Assembly (NCBI GenBank): GCA_963802905.1 | Contig: CAWDKH010000008.1 | Span: 186,001-250,000 of the forward strand | Source of the DNA: DASQFQ01 sp963802905 | GTDB taxonomy: Bacteria; Actinomycetota; Thermoleophilia; Solirubrobacterales; Solirubrobacteraceae | Reading direction: 5' to 3' | DNA: 64,000 bases | In this document: positions 8,332 to 16,931 of the stretch, piece after piece | How the letters are laid out: each line of letters opens with the position of its first letter | How positions within the stretch are numbered: position 1 is the first letter of the stretch | Position numbers and translations under genes: made by a program | Notes under the pieces: model-generated | Told to the model about the DNA's origin: nothing | What the model saw: the letters and a program-made list of their open reading frames with translations, nothing else | Database searches by the model: none

Positions 8332-9187
8332 GCTCCCGGGAGAGGAAGAACAGGCCGGCCGCGAAGAAGAGCCCGATGCCCCAGGCCAGGCCGAGCAGCA
8401 TCGGCTGCAGCCCGGGCGGCTGCCCCCCGACGAGGACATCGCTCCACGCGGTCAGCAGGCCGCCCATCGGGTTGACGTCGAGCAACCAGCGGTAGCGCTC
8501 CGGCACCTCGTCGGCGAAGTAGAGGACCGGCGACACGTAGAGCCAGATCCGCAGCGCGTAGGGCAGGAAGTTCGAGAGGTCGCGGAAGTAGACCTGCCCG
8601 GCGGCGACCAGCATCGAGAGGCCGGAGGCCAGGAGCAGGAAGAGCGCGATGATCGGCAGCGTCCAGAGGTCGTTCAGGTTCACCGGCAACCCCGACGCGA
8701 TATGGATCGGCACGTAGACCACCAGCGTGGGCAGGAAGCGCATGAACGCCGTGATCACCGCCGACAGCGGCAACAGCGCACGCGGAAACGCCGAGTTGAG
8801 GATCAGCCGGCCGCCCTTCGTCACCGACCGCACGCCCACCGTCATCGCGTTGTGGATGAGCATGAAGGCGAACAGGCAGCCGACGAGGTGCGCGAAGAAC
8901 TCCGCGTTCCTCGAGTCCGAGGCGCGGAGGATGTCGACGAGGATGAAGTAGACGAGCGCGAGCAGCAGTGGGTTGAGCACCAGCCACAGCTGCCCGAAGA
9001 CCGTGTCGAAGTTCTGCTCCCGCAGCTTCGTGCGCGCGAGCTCGAAGGCGAACTCGCGGCGCCGCCAGACCTCGTGGACATACGAGTGCAGGGGCGGCAG
9101 CCCGACGGAATGCGGGACGAAGACGTGGCGCTCGCCCGTGAACTCGTCTTCGCGGCGATGCGGGCGGTGGATGGTGGGGGTACTCAT
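8309..9187 (-). CDS. ABC-2 type polysaccharide export permease (Wzm/TagG type)
   Basis: A 292-residue inner-membrane protein with a cytoplasmic N-terminus and six hydrophobic segments. VWRRREFAFELARTKLREQ and FGQLWLVLNPLLLALVYFIL are the conserved N-terminal coupling region of Wzm/TagG permeases, and NPMGGLLTAWSDVL is the C-terminal periplasmic-loop signature. It is upstream of and overlaps the ATPase gene. The start at 9187 follows a 22-bp gap from the GT2 gene. It is inferred to export an undecaprenyl-linked polymer assembled by this cluster. Confidence 0.92.
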   Translation of the reverse strand: MSTPTIHRPHRREDEFTGERHVFVPHSVGLPPLHSYVHEVWRRREFAFELARTKLREQNFDTVFGQLWLVLNPLLLALVYFILVDILRASDSRNAEFFAHLVGCLFAFMLIHNAMTVGVRSVTKGGRLILNSAFPRALLPLSAVITAFMRFLPTLVVYVPIHIASGLPVNLNDLWTLPIIALFLLLASGLSMLVAAGQVYFRDLSNFLPYALRIWLYVSPVLYFADEVPERYRWLLDVNPMGGLLTAWSDVLVGGQPPGLQPMLLGLAWGIGLFFAAGLFFLSREREFAVRL

Positions 9188-9209
9188 CGGCGCACTCAGG
9201 CTAGAAGGG

Positions 9210-10067
9210 TCACAGGATCGGAGGGCGACCAGCGCGGGTCATCCGCCACAACGTGGCCGCCTTCAGCGGCTTGCGCTCGCCCCCGTCCCCGGTCAGCCCG
9301 TCGCGGTACCCGCGGAACGCGTCGCGCGCGTCGGCGGCCGACTGAAGGCGCGGCAGCGTCCGCAGCACGAAGTTCGCCAGGTAGACGAACGCCAGCGGCA
9401 GCGGGAGGTGCCGCCGCGCGAGCCAAGCCCGGTTGCGGGCTCCGTAGTAGAAGGAGTAGCCGTGCGGCGTACCGGTCGGCGAGGGATGCAGCGCGACGAT
9501 CTCGCCGGCGTAGGCGACCCGCCAGCCGGCGTCCATCACCCGCCACGCGAGGTCGATGCCCTCGTGGACGAAGCGGAAGTCCGCAGGCCAGCCGCCGACC
9601 GCCTCGAACACCGAGCGTCGCATCGCCACCGCACCCTCCCACACCGCGGTGATGTCGCTCGACCGCGCAGGCTCGCCGACCCGCAGCCGCGGCACCCAGT
9701 CGCGCGCACGCGCGCCCCCGCCGCGCGGCTCCACCCGCAGCTGCAGCAGCCCCAGGCCCGGGTCGTCGGCAAAGCGCCGCGCGACCCGCGCCAGCGCGTC
9801 GGGCTCCGACAGCGCCGCGTCGTCGTCGAGGAAGAACAGCAGCTCGCCCTGCACCGCCGGCACGCCGAGGTTGCGCCCCGCCGGGATGCCGACGTTCTCG
9901 GCCGAGTAGACGCCGCGCACGCCCTCCGGCAGCCCCGACGGCTCCCACGTGTTGCCCACCACGGCGACGTCCGTCTCCACGCCCTCCTGGGCGCGCAGCG
10001 ACTCGAGCGCCAGCCGCAGCTCGTCCGGCCGGCGCCCCATCGTCAGCAGTACGCACCCGAACGTCAC
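9210..10067 (-). CDS. Family 2 glycosyltransferase
   Basis: A 285-residue GT-A enzyme starting at GTG 10067 (MTFGCVLLTMGRRPDEL), overlapping the previous stop by GTGA. It carries AENVGIPAGRNLGV (nucleotide pocket), FFLDDDAAL (the metal-binding DxD) and FVHEGIDLAWRVMDAGW (the ED-like acceptor region). It is a rhamnosyl- or galactosyl-type GT2 by general pattern; the exact sugar is not predictable. It is last in a tightly coupled run that begins with the NTase-CDP-alcohol transferase fusion, so it likely adds a sugar to the same surface polymer. Confidence 0.85.
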   Translation of the reverse strand: MTFGCVLLTMGRRPDELRLALESLRAQEGVETDVAVVGNTWEPSGLPEGVRGVYSAENVGIPAGRNLGVPAVQGELLFFLDDDAALSEPDALARVARRFADDPGLGLLQLRVEPRGGGARARDWVPRLRVGEPARSSDITAVWEGAVAMRRSVFEAVGGWPADFRFVHEGIDLAWRVMDAGWRVAYAGEIVALHPSPTGTPHGYSFYYGARNRAWLARRHLPLPLAFVYLANFVLRTLPRLQSAADARDAFRGYRDGLTGDGGERKPLKAATLWRMTRAGRPPIL

Positions 10068-10939
10068 CGCAGCCGGCTCGAGTTGAGGATCGCGACCAGG
10101 TGGCCGGCGGCGGTGATCGCCGCGATCGGCACGAGCGCGATCACGAGCCCGCGCGTGAACGGGATCCCGTCGACGAACGAGTCGGCGATCGCGGCGGCCA
10201 GCGCCAGCAGCGTCGCCTCGATCGCCACGAACGCGCGGAAGAACGGGAAGAAGCCGAGCGCTCGGCGCACCCGCGCGAGCCCCGACGCCCGCGGCGCGGC
10301 GACCGCGACCGTGTCCTCCACGACCGGCTTGCCGGACTCCGAGCGCGCGACCGCCACGAGCGCGGACTCCGTCCGCACCAGCAGCGCGAGCACCGCGGCG
10401 ACCAGCCCGAGCGTCGTGTAGCTGCCGATCGAGTCCCAGCCGCCGTCGGCGCGGATGCCCAGCCCGATCGGCAGCAGCATCTCGGTGAAGTAGTGGGCGA
10501 AGCGATCGAGGTAGATCCCGACCGGCGAGGACTGCCGGCGCCAGCGGGCGAGCTCGCCGTCGGAGCAGTCGAGCAGGATCTGGCCCTGGATCAGAAGGAC
10601 CGCCGCGATCGCGCCCCACAGCCCGGGCACGGTCAGCGCCGCCGCCGCCAGCACGCCGAGCACGATCATGCCCCACGTGACCGCGTTCGGGGTCACGCGC
10701 GTGGGCACCAGCAGCCGCGTCAGGTAGATCGAGTAGCGGCGGACGTAGAGCTTGCCCGCCCAGTGCTCGCCCGAGTTGCGCTCGAAGATCCGCGCCGGCT
10801 GGGAGACCGCCCGCAGCTCAGCGATCGTAGGTCTCTGCGTACGCGCGGACGCGGCGGACCACCTCCTCCTCCGGGAGGTCGAGGTGCTCGAGGATCGTGT
10901 AGCGATCCGGGCGCGTGGAAGGGGCGTGGAAGACGGCAC
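10064..10939 (-). CDS. CDP-alcohol phosphatidyltransferase family membrane protein with altered active-site motif
   Basis: The motif reads DCSDGELAR then G-I-Y-L-D-R-F-A-H. It keeps D..DG..AR..G..D, but the fourth Asp of the family consensus (the proposed catalytic base) is His. About six membrane segments follow the catalytic helix. The only ATG/GTG/TTG start in frame is at 10939, which overlaps the dehydrogenase by 122 bp; homology seems to begin near residue 38 (TIAELRAVSQP), so a noncanonical start or base error near 10825 is possible. The family joins a CDP-linked alcohol phosphate to an acceptor hydroxyl. Context suggests transfer of a glycerol-phosphate-like group in a surface polymer or lipid. 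Confidence 0.78.
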   Translation of the reverse strand: MPSSTPLPRARIATRSSSTSTSRRRRWSAASARTQRPTIAELRAVSQPARIFERNSGEHWAGKLYVRRYSIYLTRLLVPTRVTPNAVTWGMIVLGVLAAAALTVPGLWGAIAAVLLIQGQILLDCSDGELARWRRQSSPVGIYLDRFAHYFTEMLLPIGLGIRADGGWDSIGSYTTLGLVAAVLALLVRTESALVAVARSESGKPVVEDTVAVAAPRASGLARVRRALGFFPFFRAFVAIEATLLALAAAIADSFVDGIPFTRGLVIALVPIAAITAAGHLVAILNSSRLR

Positions 10940-11858
10940 GGGCGTATTGCTCGGCGTCGAGCCCGAGGTCCGCGGGCGTGCGGGGCAGGCCGTGGCGCGT
11001 CAGGCAGGCGTCGATGTCGCGAGCCATCTTGTCGTCGCCGCGCAGCCAGGATGTGAACAGGCTGCCGACGCCGGCGAGCTCGCCGTGGTGCGCGGTGCCC
11101 GGGTAGAGGTGGTCGATCGCGTGGAGGATCTCGTGGTCGCCGCCGGAGCAGGGGCGCGACGAGCCCGCGGTCGACATCGCCAGCCCGGAGAGCACGAGCG
11201 CCTCCGCCAGCGCGATCAGGAAGTCGTCGTCCTCGACCCCGTCCTCGCGGTGCAGGATCGAGGTCGCGGCCGTGCGGGCGAAGGTCACCGCGAGGCCGTC
11301 GACGGGCTCGGCGCGCTCGCGCGAGGCCAGCCACCAGTCGGCGATCGCGCCGAGGTTGGAGACGACGTCGCCGATGCCGGAGCGGCGCATCGCGACGTCG
11401 CTCGCGCGCACGTAGTCGAGGTCGACGACGACGGCGATCGGCATCTGCACGCCGAAGCTCGCCTTGCGCCCGCCGTCCTCGAGCGAGGAGACCGGCGAGG
11501 CGATCCCGTCGTGGGCGAGCGAGGTCGCGACCGCGACCATCGGCAGCCCGGACAGCGCGGCGGCGTGCTTGGCGGTGTCGAGCGTCTTGCCGCCGCCGAT
11601 CCCGACCACCGCGTCGAAGAAGCCGGAGCGCAGGCGCCCGCGCAGCTCGGTGGCGGCCTCGACCGAGCCGCCCTCGACCATCCAGATGTCGGCGTTCTCC
11701 AGCTGCGGGCGCAGCACCTCGGCGATCTCTTCGCCCTGCCCGGGGCCGACCGCGATCCCGACGTGTCCGCCGCTGGAGATGCGGCGGTCGGCAAGCAGCG
11801 GAGCCAGCCCGGCGACGGCGCCGGCGCCGATGTCGATGGTCAGGGGCACCCCGACCAT
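10818..11858 (-). CDS. sn-glycerol-1-phosphate dehydrogenase-like protein (EgsA/AraM family)
   Basis: A 346-residue NAD(P)-dependent iron/zinc dehydrogenase-like protein. GIGGGKTLDTAKHAA is the nucleotide-binding loop. TSLAHDGIASPVSS, the SGGDHEILHAIDH block and GTAHHGELAG supply the Asp and two His metal ligands in the arrangement of the glycerol-1-phosphate dehydrogenase family rather than of ordinary alcohol dehydrogenases. That family reduces dihydroxyacetone phosphate to sn-glycerol-1-phosphate. The start at ATG 11858 is 5 nt after the nucleotidyltransferase stop. Its place between a nucleotidyltransferase and a CDP-alcohol transferase suggests it makes the polyol phosphate that is activated and transferred. 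Exact substrate is inferred. Confidence 0.82.
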   Translation of the reverse strand: MVGVPLTIDIGAGAVAGLAPLLADRRISSGGHVGIAVGPGQGEEIAEVLRPQLENADIWMVEGGSVEAATELRGRLRSGFFDAVVGIGGGKTLDTAKHAAALSGLPMVAVATSLAHDGIASPVSSLEDGGRKASFGVQMPIAVVVDLDYVRASDVAMRRSGIGDVVSNLGAIADWWLASRERAEPVDGLAVTFARTAATSILHREDGVEDDDFLIALAEALVLSGLAMSTAGSSRPCSGGDHEILHAIDHLYPGTAHHGELAGVGSLFTSWLRGDDKMARDIDACLTRHGLPRTPADLGLDAEQYARAVFHAPSTRPDRYTILEHLDLPEEEVVRRVRAYAETYDR

Positions 11859-11863
11859 CCGGC

Positions 11864-12589
11864 TCAGCAGCGCCACGCCACCTCCCGCGCCTTGTCCAGG
11901 TCGACCTGGTCGTCGACCTCGACCCACTCCAGGCCGCCGACCGACGCCACGCCGACCCGCCCGCCGCGGTCCGCGTACTCCTGGAAGCCGTCCTCGTAGT
12001 ACAGCGACGGGTCGCGCTGCCAGGTCGCCTCGAGCGCCTCGGCGAGGCGGTCGGAGGCCTCCGGCTCGATCAGCGTCAGCCCGATGTACTCGCCCGCCGC
12101 CTCGGCCGGGTCGTGGGCCTTGTTGATCCCGCGCAGCAGCCCGTCGCCGTTGAGCAGGACCTTCATCTCCTCCTCGCCGAGCGTCTTGGCGTCGTCGAGC
12201 GCGAGCACGAGCTCCGAGTGCCCGCGGCCGGCGAGCAGCCGCTCCTCGACCTCGGGCGGGTGCACGGTGTCGCCGTTGCACAGCAGCACGCCGCGCGCGA
12301 AGTGCTCGCGCGCGCACCACAGCGAGTAGCAGTTGTTCCACTCCTCCGCCTTCGGGTTGAAGACGGTCTCGATCGCGACGCCGTGGCGCTCCTCGAGCGC
12401 CGGACGGCGCTCCTCGATGCGCTCGGCCGCGTAGCCGGTGACCACCACGACCGTCTCCATCCCGGCGCGGCGCAGGTTGCCGAGCGCGATGTCGAGGATC
12501 GTGCGGTCGCCGTCGACCGGCAGCAGCGTCTTGGGTAGGTCTTCCGTCAGCGACTCGAGCCGCCGCCCGGCCCCTGCCGCGAGCACCAT
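11864..12589 (-). CDS. NTP transferase (sugar/polyol-phosphate nucleotidyltransferase)
   Basis: A 241-residue GT-A-like nucleotidyltransferase. LAAGAGRRLESLTEDLPKTLLP carries the pyrophosphorylase signature G-x-G-x-R and the PK segment; LLCNGDTVHPPEV is the metal-binding NGD, and WVEVDDQVDLDKAREV is the conserved C-terminal D-x-D block. The pattern fits CTP:inositol-1-phosphate- or phosphocholine-type cytidylyltransferases of the LicC/IPCT group. With a G1P-dehydrogenase-like gene and CDP-alcohol transferases next door, CTP use and a CDP-glycerol-like product are likely, though CTP specificity is inferred from context. ATG 12589 is the first sensible start. Confidence 0.85.
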   Translation of the reverse strand: MVLAAGAGRRLESLTEDLPKTLLPVDGDRTILDIALGNLRRAGMETVVVVTGYAAERIEERRPALEERHGVAIETVFNPKAEEWNNCYSLWCAREHFARGVLLCNGDTVHPPEVEERLLAGRGHSELVLALDDAKTLGEEEMKVLLNGDGLLRGINKAHDPAEAAGEYIGLTLIEPEASDRLAEALEATWQRDPSLYYEDGFQEYADRGGRVGVASVGGLEWVEVDDQVDLDKAREVAWRC

Positions 12590-12594
12590 GCCGA

Positions 12595-13254
12595 TCAGTC
12601 GGCCTCATCCTCCTCGTCGTCATAGACCGGCTGCTCGCCGGCGTGGAAGCGCCGCCACTCGGCGACGGTCTCGGTCACGAACAGCGCCGCGAGCGCCGCG
12701 GCCAGGATCCAGAACCCGGCCGGCAGCGCGCCGGCGACGAGCAGCACGACGGCGAGCAACAGCCGCCCGTCCCAGCCGCCCGCCACGGCGTTGACCCAGC
12801 TCGGGGGCCTGACACCGCGGTGGCGCAGGCCGTAGACGGTCTCGTAGTGGTGGTAGGTGATCGCGCACAGCAGCGCGAATGTCGCCGGCAGCGCGTCCTC
12901 GCCCGCGACGGCGCCGATCCAGAGCAGTCCGCCGTACTCGATCGCACGCAGCGCAGGCGGGACCGTCCAGCGCAGGCGGTCGGTCAGCCGCCGCCCGCTC
13001 GCGAGGCCGCCGATCAGCACCGCCCACGCGATCACGGCGGCGACGAGCCCGTGCGAGGCGCCGTCACCCTCGACCGCGATCGCGACCAGCAGCGGCAGGC
13101 CGGCGACCAGCAGCAGGGCGATCGCAGGCAGCGGGATGCGGCGGCCGAGCGCGCGCCCGATCGCCGTGCCGAGCGGGCCGTCGTCGCGGTAGACCTCGAG
13201 CACGATCCCGCGGTCCGTGGGGGCCTGCGCCGGAGGGGCGGCGACAGCGCTCAT
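12595..13254 (-). CDS. Polytopic membrane protein, DUF5941-like
   Basis: A 219-residue protein starting at ATG 13254, overlapping the upstream stop by ATGA. After a short cytoplasmic N-terminus it has about six hydrophobic segments, a conserved-looking IEYGGLLWI/ALLCAITYHHYETVYGLRHRG core, and an acidic C-tail (DDEEDEAD). It resembles the DUF5941-type proteins that accompany CDP-alcohol transferases in this lineage; that family label is from memory and moderate. The HH-Y and R-x-R residues on one face suggest it may bind a phosphate-bearing lipid intermediate. It is in the same tightly overlapped operon. Confidence 0.65.
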   Translation of the reverse strand: MSAVAAPPAQAPTDRGIVLEVYRDDGPLGTAIGRALGRRIPLPAIALLLVAGLPLLVAIAVEGDGASHGLVAAVIAWAVLIGGLASGRRLTDRLRWTVPPALRAIEYGGLLWIGAVAGEDALPATFALLCAITYHHYETVYGLRHRGVRPPSWVNAVAGGWDGRLLLAVVLLVAGALPAGFWILAAALAALFVTETVAEWRRFHAGEQPVYDDEEDEAD

Positions 13255-15023
13255 GACGCCAGCGACCGCAGCGTGCGGCCGACCATGACGTAGGTCAAGG
13301 CGAAACCGCCCCAGGCGAGCATCACGATGAACACGGTCTTCGCGTCGAACAGCGCGGCGGTGATCGCGATCACGGCGAAGCGCTCCCCGATCGGGAAGGC
13401 GATGATCTTCTTCAGCCAGCGGAGCTGCGGGTTGCGGTCGGCGGCGCGCCACAGCCGCCCGAGCCGCCGCCGCAGGGTCATCTGCGCAGGAGCGGGCGCG
13501 ACCGGTGCCCGTACGTCCTCCTCCTCGACCTCCTCCGCCTCGACCGGCTCGGTCAACCGCGAGGCCGGGCGCGTGCCGTCGAACGGGTTCTCGATCGGCG
13601 GCTGCGGTGTGTCGGCCATCACCTGGTGCTGGGAGGCGGGGAACGAGAAGTCGACGGCGTGGCGCGTGGTCTGCAGCGCCAGCGCGGCGCACGCGAGGAC
13701 CCACACCGGGTCGCCGGTGCGGCTCGCGCCGATCGCCAGGCCGGCGAACACGACGTACTCCTTCGTGCGGTCGAAGATCGAGTCGAGCCAGGCACCGAGC
13801 TTGGAGAACTGGCGCGTGTAGCGGGCGAGCTGGCCGTCGACGCAGTCGAAGACGAACGCGAAGTAGACGAGCACCCCGCCCACGACCATGCTCCAGCGCT
13901 CGGCGTAGGCGAAGCACGCCGCGGCGACCACGCCGACCGCGATCGAGAACATCGTGACCTGGTTCGGCGTCAGCCCCCGCCGCGCCGCCCAGCGGGCGAT
14001 GTACTTCGAGTAGGTCGAGACGAAGAACGTGGTGAAGAAGCCGTCCGCGCCCTTGACCGCCGAGTTGAGCAGCTCGCGATCCTCGTCGTGCTCGAGGATC
14101 TCCTCGCGGGCGCGCTCGAGCGCGGCGGGCGAGCCGGGCCGCGCCCAGAACAGCGTGCGCAGCCGCGAGGCACCGACGTGCACGCCGGAGCGGATGACGC
14201 CGACGAGCAGCAGCGCGGTGATGTCGTCGGGCGCGATCGCGCGGCGGCGCTCGAGCTCGGCGGCGTCCTCCGGCGACAGCGCGGCGGCGTCCAGCGCCTC
14301 GCGCTCGGGCGCCTCCTCGCCGCGCTCGCGCGCGGCGAACAGCGCCAGCATGCGGTGCCAGTGGCCGGCCTTGTGGTCGAGCTCCTCCTGCCAGTCGGCG
14401 GGCGGCGCGGGCTCGACCAGCGCCGCCAGCTGCTCGGCGACGGGGGCGACGCCGGGGCGGTCGGCCGGCGCGACCTTGAGCACGCCGAGGAACGTCCCGG
14501 TCGGGCGGCGCACGGCGTGGTAGGGCGAGCCCGCCGAGACGATGCGGCCGCGGTTCGAGCGCGTCTTGAAGCCGAAGGGGCGGGCGGCGTTGCCGCCGGT
14601 GGTGAGCACGCCGGTGCGGATCTTCGGCTCGGCCAGCAGGCCCGCGAGCACCTCGCGCTGGGTGACGATGTCGGCGTACGCGACGACCAGCGGGCCGCCG
14701 GCGGCGGCGGCGATGCCGGCGATCGCGCGCAGGTCCTCGGCGGGGCTCTCACCCGCGTGCACCTGCACGTCGGGCGTGGCGGCGATCGCCTCGCGCCACG
14801 CGGGGCGCGTGAGCACGTGGACGCGCTCGATGCCGAGGCCGGCAAACTGGCCGGCGAGCCGGGCGAGCAGCGTCTCGCCCTCCCACGGCTGGAGCGCGGC
14901 GGCGCTGCCGTCCGCGGCCGCGGCGGTCGCCACCAGCACGGCGGAGGATCCCGGACTGACCGGGACTGCTCGCCGGACGGGTGCGCGATGACCCGACCGA
15001 GTCTCCGATAACGCGATGTTCAC
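13251..15023 (-). CDS. Fusion: degenerate nucleotidyltransferase domain + CDP-alcohol phosphatidyltransferase
   Basis: A 590-residue protein. Residues about 25-220 look like a nucleotidyltransferase fold (VVAYADIVTQREVL, GVLKVAPADRP), but the expected LAAGxGxR loop reads VLVATAAAADGSAAAL, so catalysis by this domain is doubtful. Residues about 330-590 are a membrane CDP-alcohol transferase with the intact motif DCVDGQLAR, G-A-W-L-D-S-I-F-D. A long acidic/Pro insert (about residues 455-500) separates membrane segments. The architecture recalls the bifunctional inositol-phosphate cytidylyltransferase/di-myo-inositol-phosphate synthase, but with a decayed N-domain. It is first gene of the coupled run to 9210. 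Confidence 0.8.
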   Translation of the reverse strand: MNIALSETRSGHRAPVRRAVPVSPGSSAVLVATAAAADGSAAALQPWEGETLLARLAGQFAGLGIERVHVLTRPAWREAIAATPDVQVHAGESPAEDLRAIAGIAAAAGGPLVVAYADIVTQREVLAGLLAEPKIRTGVLTTGGNAARPFGFKTRSNRGRIVSAGSPYHAVRRPTGTFLGVLKVAPADRPGVAPVAEQLAALVEPAPPADWQEELDHKAGHWHRMLALFAARERGEEAPEREALDAAALSPEDAAELERRRAIAPDDITALLLVGVIRSGVHVGASRLRTLFWARPGSPAALERAREEILEHDEDRELLNSAVKGADGFFTTFFVSTYSKYIARWAARRGLTPNQVTMFSIAVGVVAAACFAYAERWSMVVGGVLVYFAFVFDCVDGQLARYTRQFSKLGAWLDSIFDRTKEYVVFAGLAIGASRTGDPVWVLACAALALQTTRHAVDFSFPASQHQVMADTPQPPIENPFDGTRPASRLTEPVEAEEVEEEDVRAPVAPAPAQMTLRRRLGRLWRAADRNPQLRWLKKIIAFPIGERFAVIAITAALFDAKTVFIVMLAWGGFALTYVMVGRTLRSLAS

Positions 15024-15029
15024 GGCGGG

Positions 15030-16931
15030 TCAGGGTATCCGCGGGGCCAGCTGATCAAGCAGCGTGACCCAACTCTTGCCGACCGTCGCCGGGTCGTAAC
15101 GGCGGGCGGTCTCGAGCGCGGCGGTGCCGAGCGCGCGGCGCCGCTCCTCGTCGCCGACCGTCTCGAGCAGCGCGCGCGACAGCGCGGCGACGTCGCCGGG
15201 CGGCACGAGCACGCCGTCGCGGCCGTCGTCGATGATCTCGCCGGGCCCGCGCGGGCAGTCGAAGGAGACGACCGCGAGCCCCTTGCTCATCGCCTCCACG
15301 ACGACGATCCCGAAGCCCTCGAAGCGCGAGGAGAGCGCGAACACCGAGCCCTGCGCCAGCGCCGCGCCGAGATCGCGCGTGGCGCCCATCAGCAGGACGC
15401 TGCCGGCCAGCCCCGCCTCGCGGGCCTGGCGCTTGAGCGCCTCGCGCTGGAGCCCGCGGCCGTAGATCCGCAGCTGCCAGTCCGGGTGCGCCTCGGCGAC
15501 CGGCTTCCAGGCCTCGATCAGCAGGTCGAAGCCCTTCTGCGAGTTGAGCCGGCCGGCGGCGACGACGACCTTGCTCTCAGGCTTCGCCTGCCCGCCGGCG
15601 AGCGGCGGCACGGCGTTGGGGAGCTGCACGACGCGGGTGGCGCCGCCGAGCGCTGTCTCGTAGTCGCGGCGGTCCTCCTCGGTCAGCACCGCGAGCGCGT
15701 CGAGCGAGCGGTAGCGGCGGCGGAGGTCGCGCTCGAGCCCGCGCCGGTGGGCGCTGAAGTTCATGTGCTCCTGGGCGACGGTGACCGTGCCCTCGGGCGC
15801 GAGCGCGGAGGCGAGCAGGTTGAAGCTCGGGCGCGTGCCGACCACGAGGCCGCCCTGCATCGCGCGGAAGCGGCGCAGCAGCGCCCGGTCGGTGCGCAGG
15901 CTGCACCATGGATAGGCGAAGTCGTCGGGGTGCACGAGCAGGCTCGGCAGCTTGGAGAGCCGCCCGCCGCCCTTGCCCTTGCGCTGGTCGTCGACCGCGG
16001 TGACCTTCACGCCGTCGGGGAACGGGAAGAACGGCTTGGTGCTGCGCCGCACCACGCTCACGATCTCCACCGACCGCCCGCTCTCCGCCAGCGCCTCGGC
16101 CAGGCTCAGCACCGCGCGGACCGTGCCGCCCATCCCCCAGGCGTGCAGCACGAGGATGCGCACATCGCGGCCGTCTGCCTTGCCGCCGCCGCGCCTCAAC
16201 CCGGCCAGCCGGAGGGCGAGCCGGTGCACGAGCACGGCGGGCGGGCCGAGCAGGCGGCGCGCCAGTCCGGGCGTCGGCTCCTCGTCGACCGGCTCGACGG
16301 CCTCGTCGCCGCCGCCGATCTGCGAGCGGACCGAGATGTTGTTCTCGACCGTGTAGTACGGCCGCAGGCGACGCTCGCCGACCCGCGCGGCCGGGTACTC
16401 GCTCGCCTCGCCGCGGTTCGTGACGCCGTCGAGATGGGTGCCGAGCCGGTAGGAGCGGCGGCCGGCCACGAGCCGCAGGTTCCAGACGTCGGCCTGCTTG
16501 CCGGCCAGCGCGAGGTCGGCCAGGTCGAGGCTCGCGGAGAAGCGCCCATCGGCGAGCTGCGCGGCGGCGACGACCTCCATCGGGTCCCCGCGGCGGCGCG
16601 CGAACAGGAAGGCCGACTCGGCGTCGGCGTCGACCGTGCCCTCGACGTCCAGGGTGGTGCCCTCCACGCGCATGCGCGTGACCTCGGCGTGCGGGGCCAG
16701 TGGCTTGGCCTCGACCGTCAGCGGCCCGCCCTTCGGGCGTGCGACGGTGAAGCGATAGACGCCCTCAGCGGTGCCGAGCACGACGGCCTCGTTGAACTCC
16801 CGCCCGCCGTCGGCGGCTTCGAGCTCCCGGGTGGCGGGCCCGCCCCCTTCGGGCACGAGCGCGGCGAGATCGAACTCGCGATCACCCACGACGAGGCGTC
16901 GCCGCTCGATGATCTCGACGCGGCCAGCCAC
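15030..16931 (-). CDS. Family 4 glycosyltransferase with N-terminal beta-domain
   Basis: A 633-residue protein starting at GTG 16931, 6 nt after TACCCT (leaderless pattern). Residues about 1-215 are strand-rich and non-catalytic, like the beta-sandwich fused to some teichoic acid transferases. Residues about 255-633 are GT-B: WGMGGTVRAVLSLAEAL (acceptor side), VVVAAGRLNSQKGFDLLIEAW, and SSRFEGFGIVVVEAMSKG with the E-x7-E donor site, then DGVLVPPGD. A very similar GT4 with the WNMGGTIRAAFNLAE motif lies at 19449-20718, so they are probably paralogues in the same pathway. Confidence 0.88.
   Translation of the reverse strand: MAGRVEIIERRRLVVGDREFDLAALVPEGGGPATRELEAADGGREFNEAVVLGTAEGVYRFTVARPKGGPLTVEAKPLAPHAEVTRMRVEGTTLDVEGTVDADAESAFLFARRRGDPMEVVAAAQLADGRFSASLDLADLALAGKQADVWNLRLVAGRRSYRLGTHLDGVTNRGEASEYPAARVGERRLRPYYTVENNISVRSQIGGGDEAVEPVDEEPTPGLARRLLGPPAVLVHRLALRLAGLRRGGGKADGRDVRILVLHAWGMGGTVRAVLSLAEALAESGRSVEIVSVVRRSTKPFFPFPDGVKVTAVDDQRKGKGGGRLSKLPSLLVHPDDFAYPWCSLRTDRALLRRFRAMQGGLVVGTRPSFNLLASALAPEGTVTVAQEHMNFSAHRRGLERDLRRRYRSLDALAVLTEEDRRDYETALGGATRVVQLPNAVPPLAGGQAKPESKVVVAAGRLNSQKGFDLLIEAWKPVAEAHPDWQLRIYGRGLQREALKRQAREAGLAGSVLLMGATRDLGAALAQGSVFALSSRFEGFGIVVVEAMSKGLAVVSFDCPRGPGEIIDDGRDGVLVPPGDVAALSRALLETVGDEERRRALGTAALETARRYDPATVGKSWVTLLDQLAPRIP

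Noticed and set aside
8273..10421. Long antisense ORFs (over 450 codons) opposite the ABC permease and glycosyltransferase
   Set aside because: They are Arg/Ala/Pro-rich shadows created by high GC at third codon positions; no family features, and the opposite strand holds clear genes.
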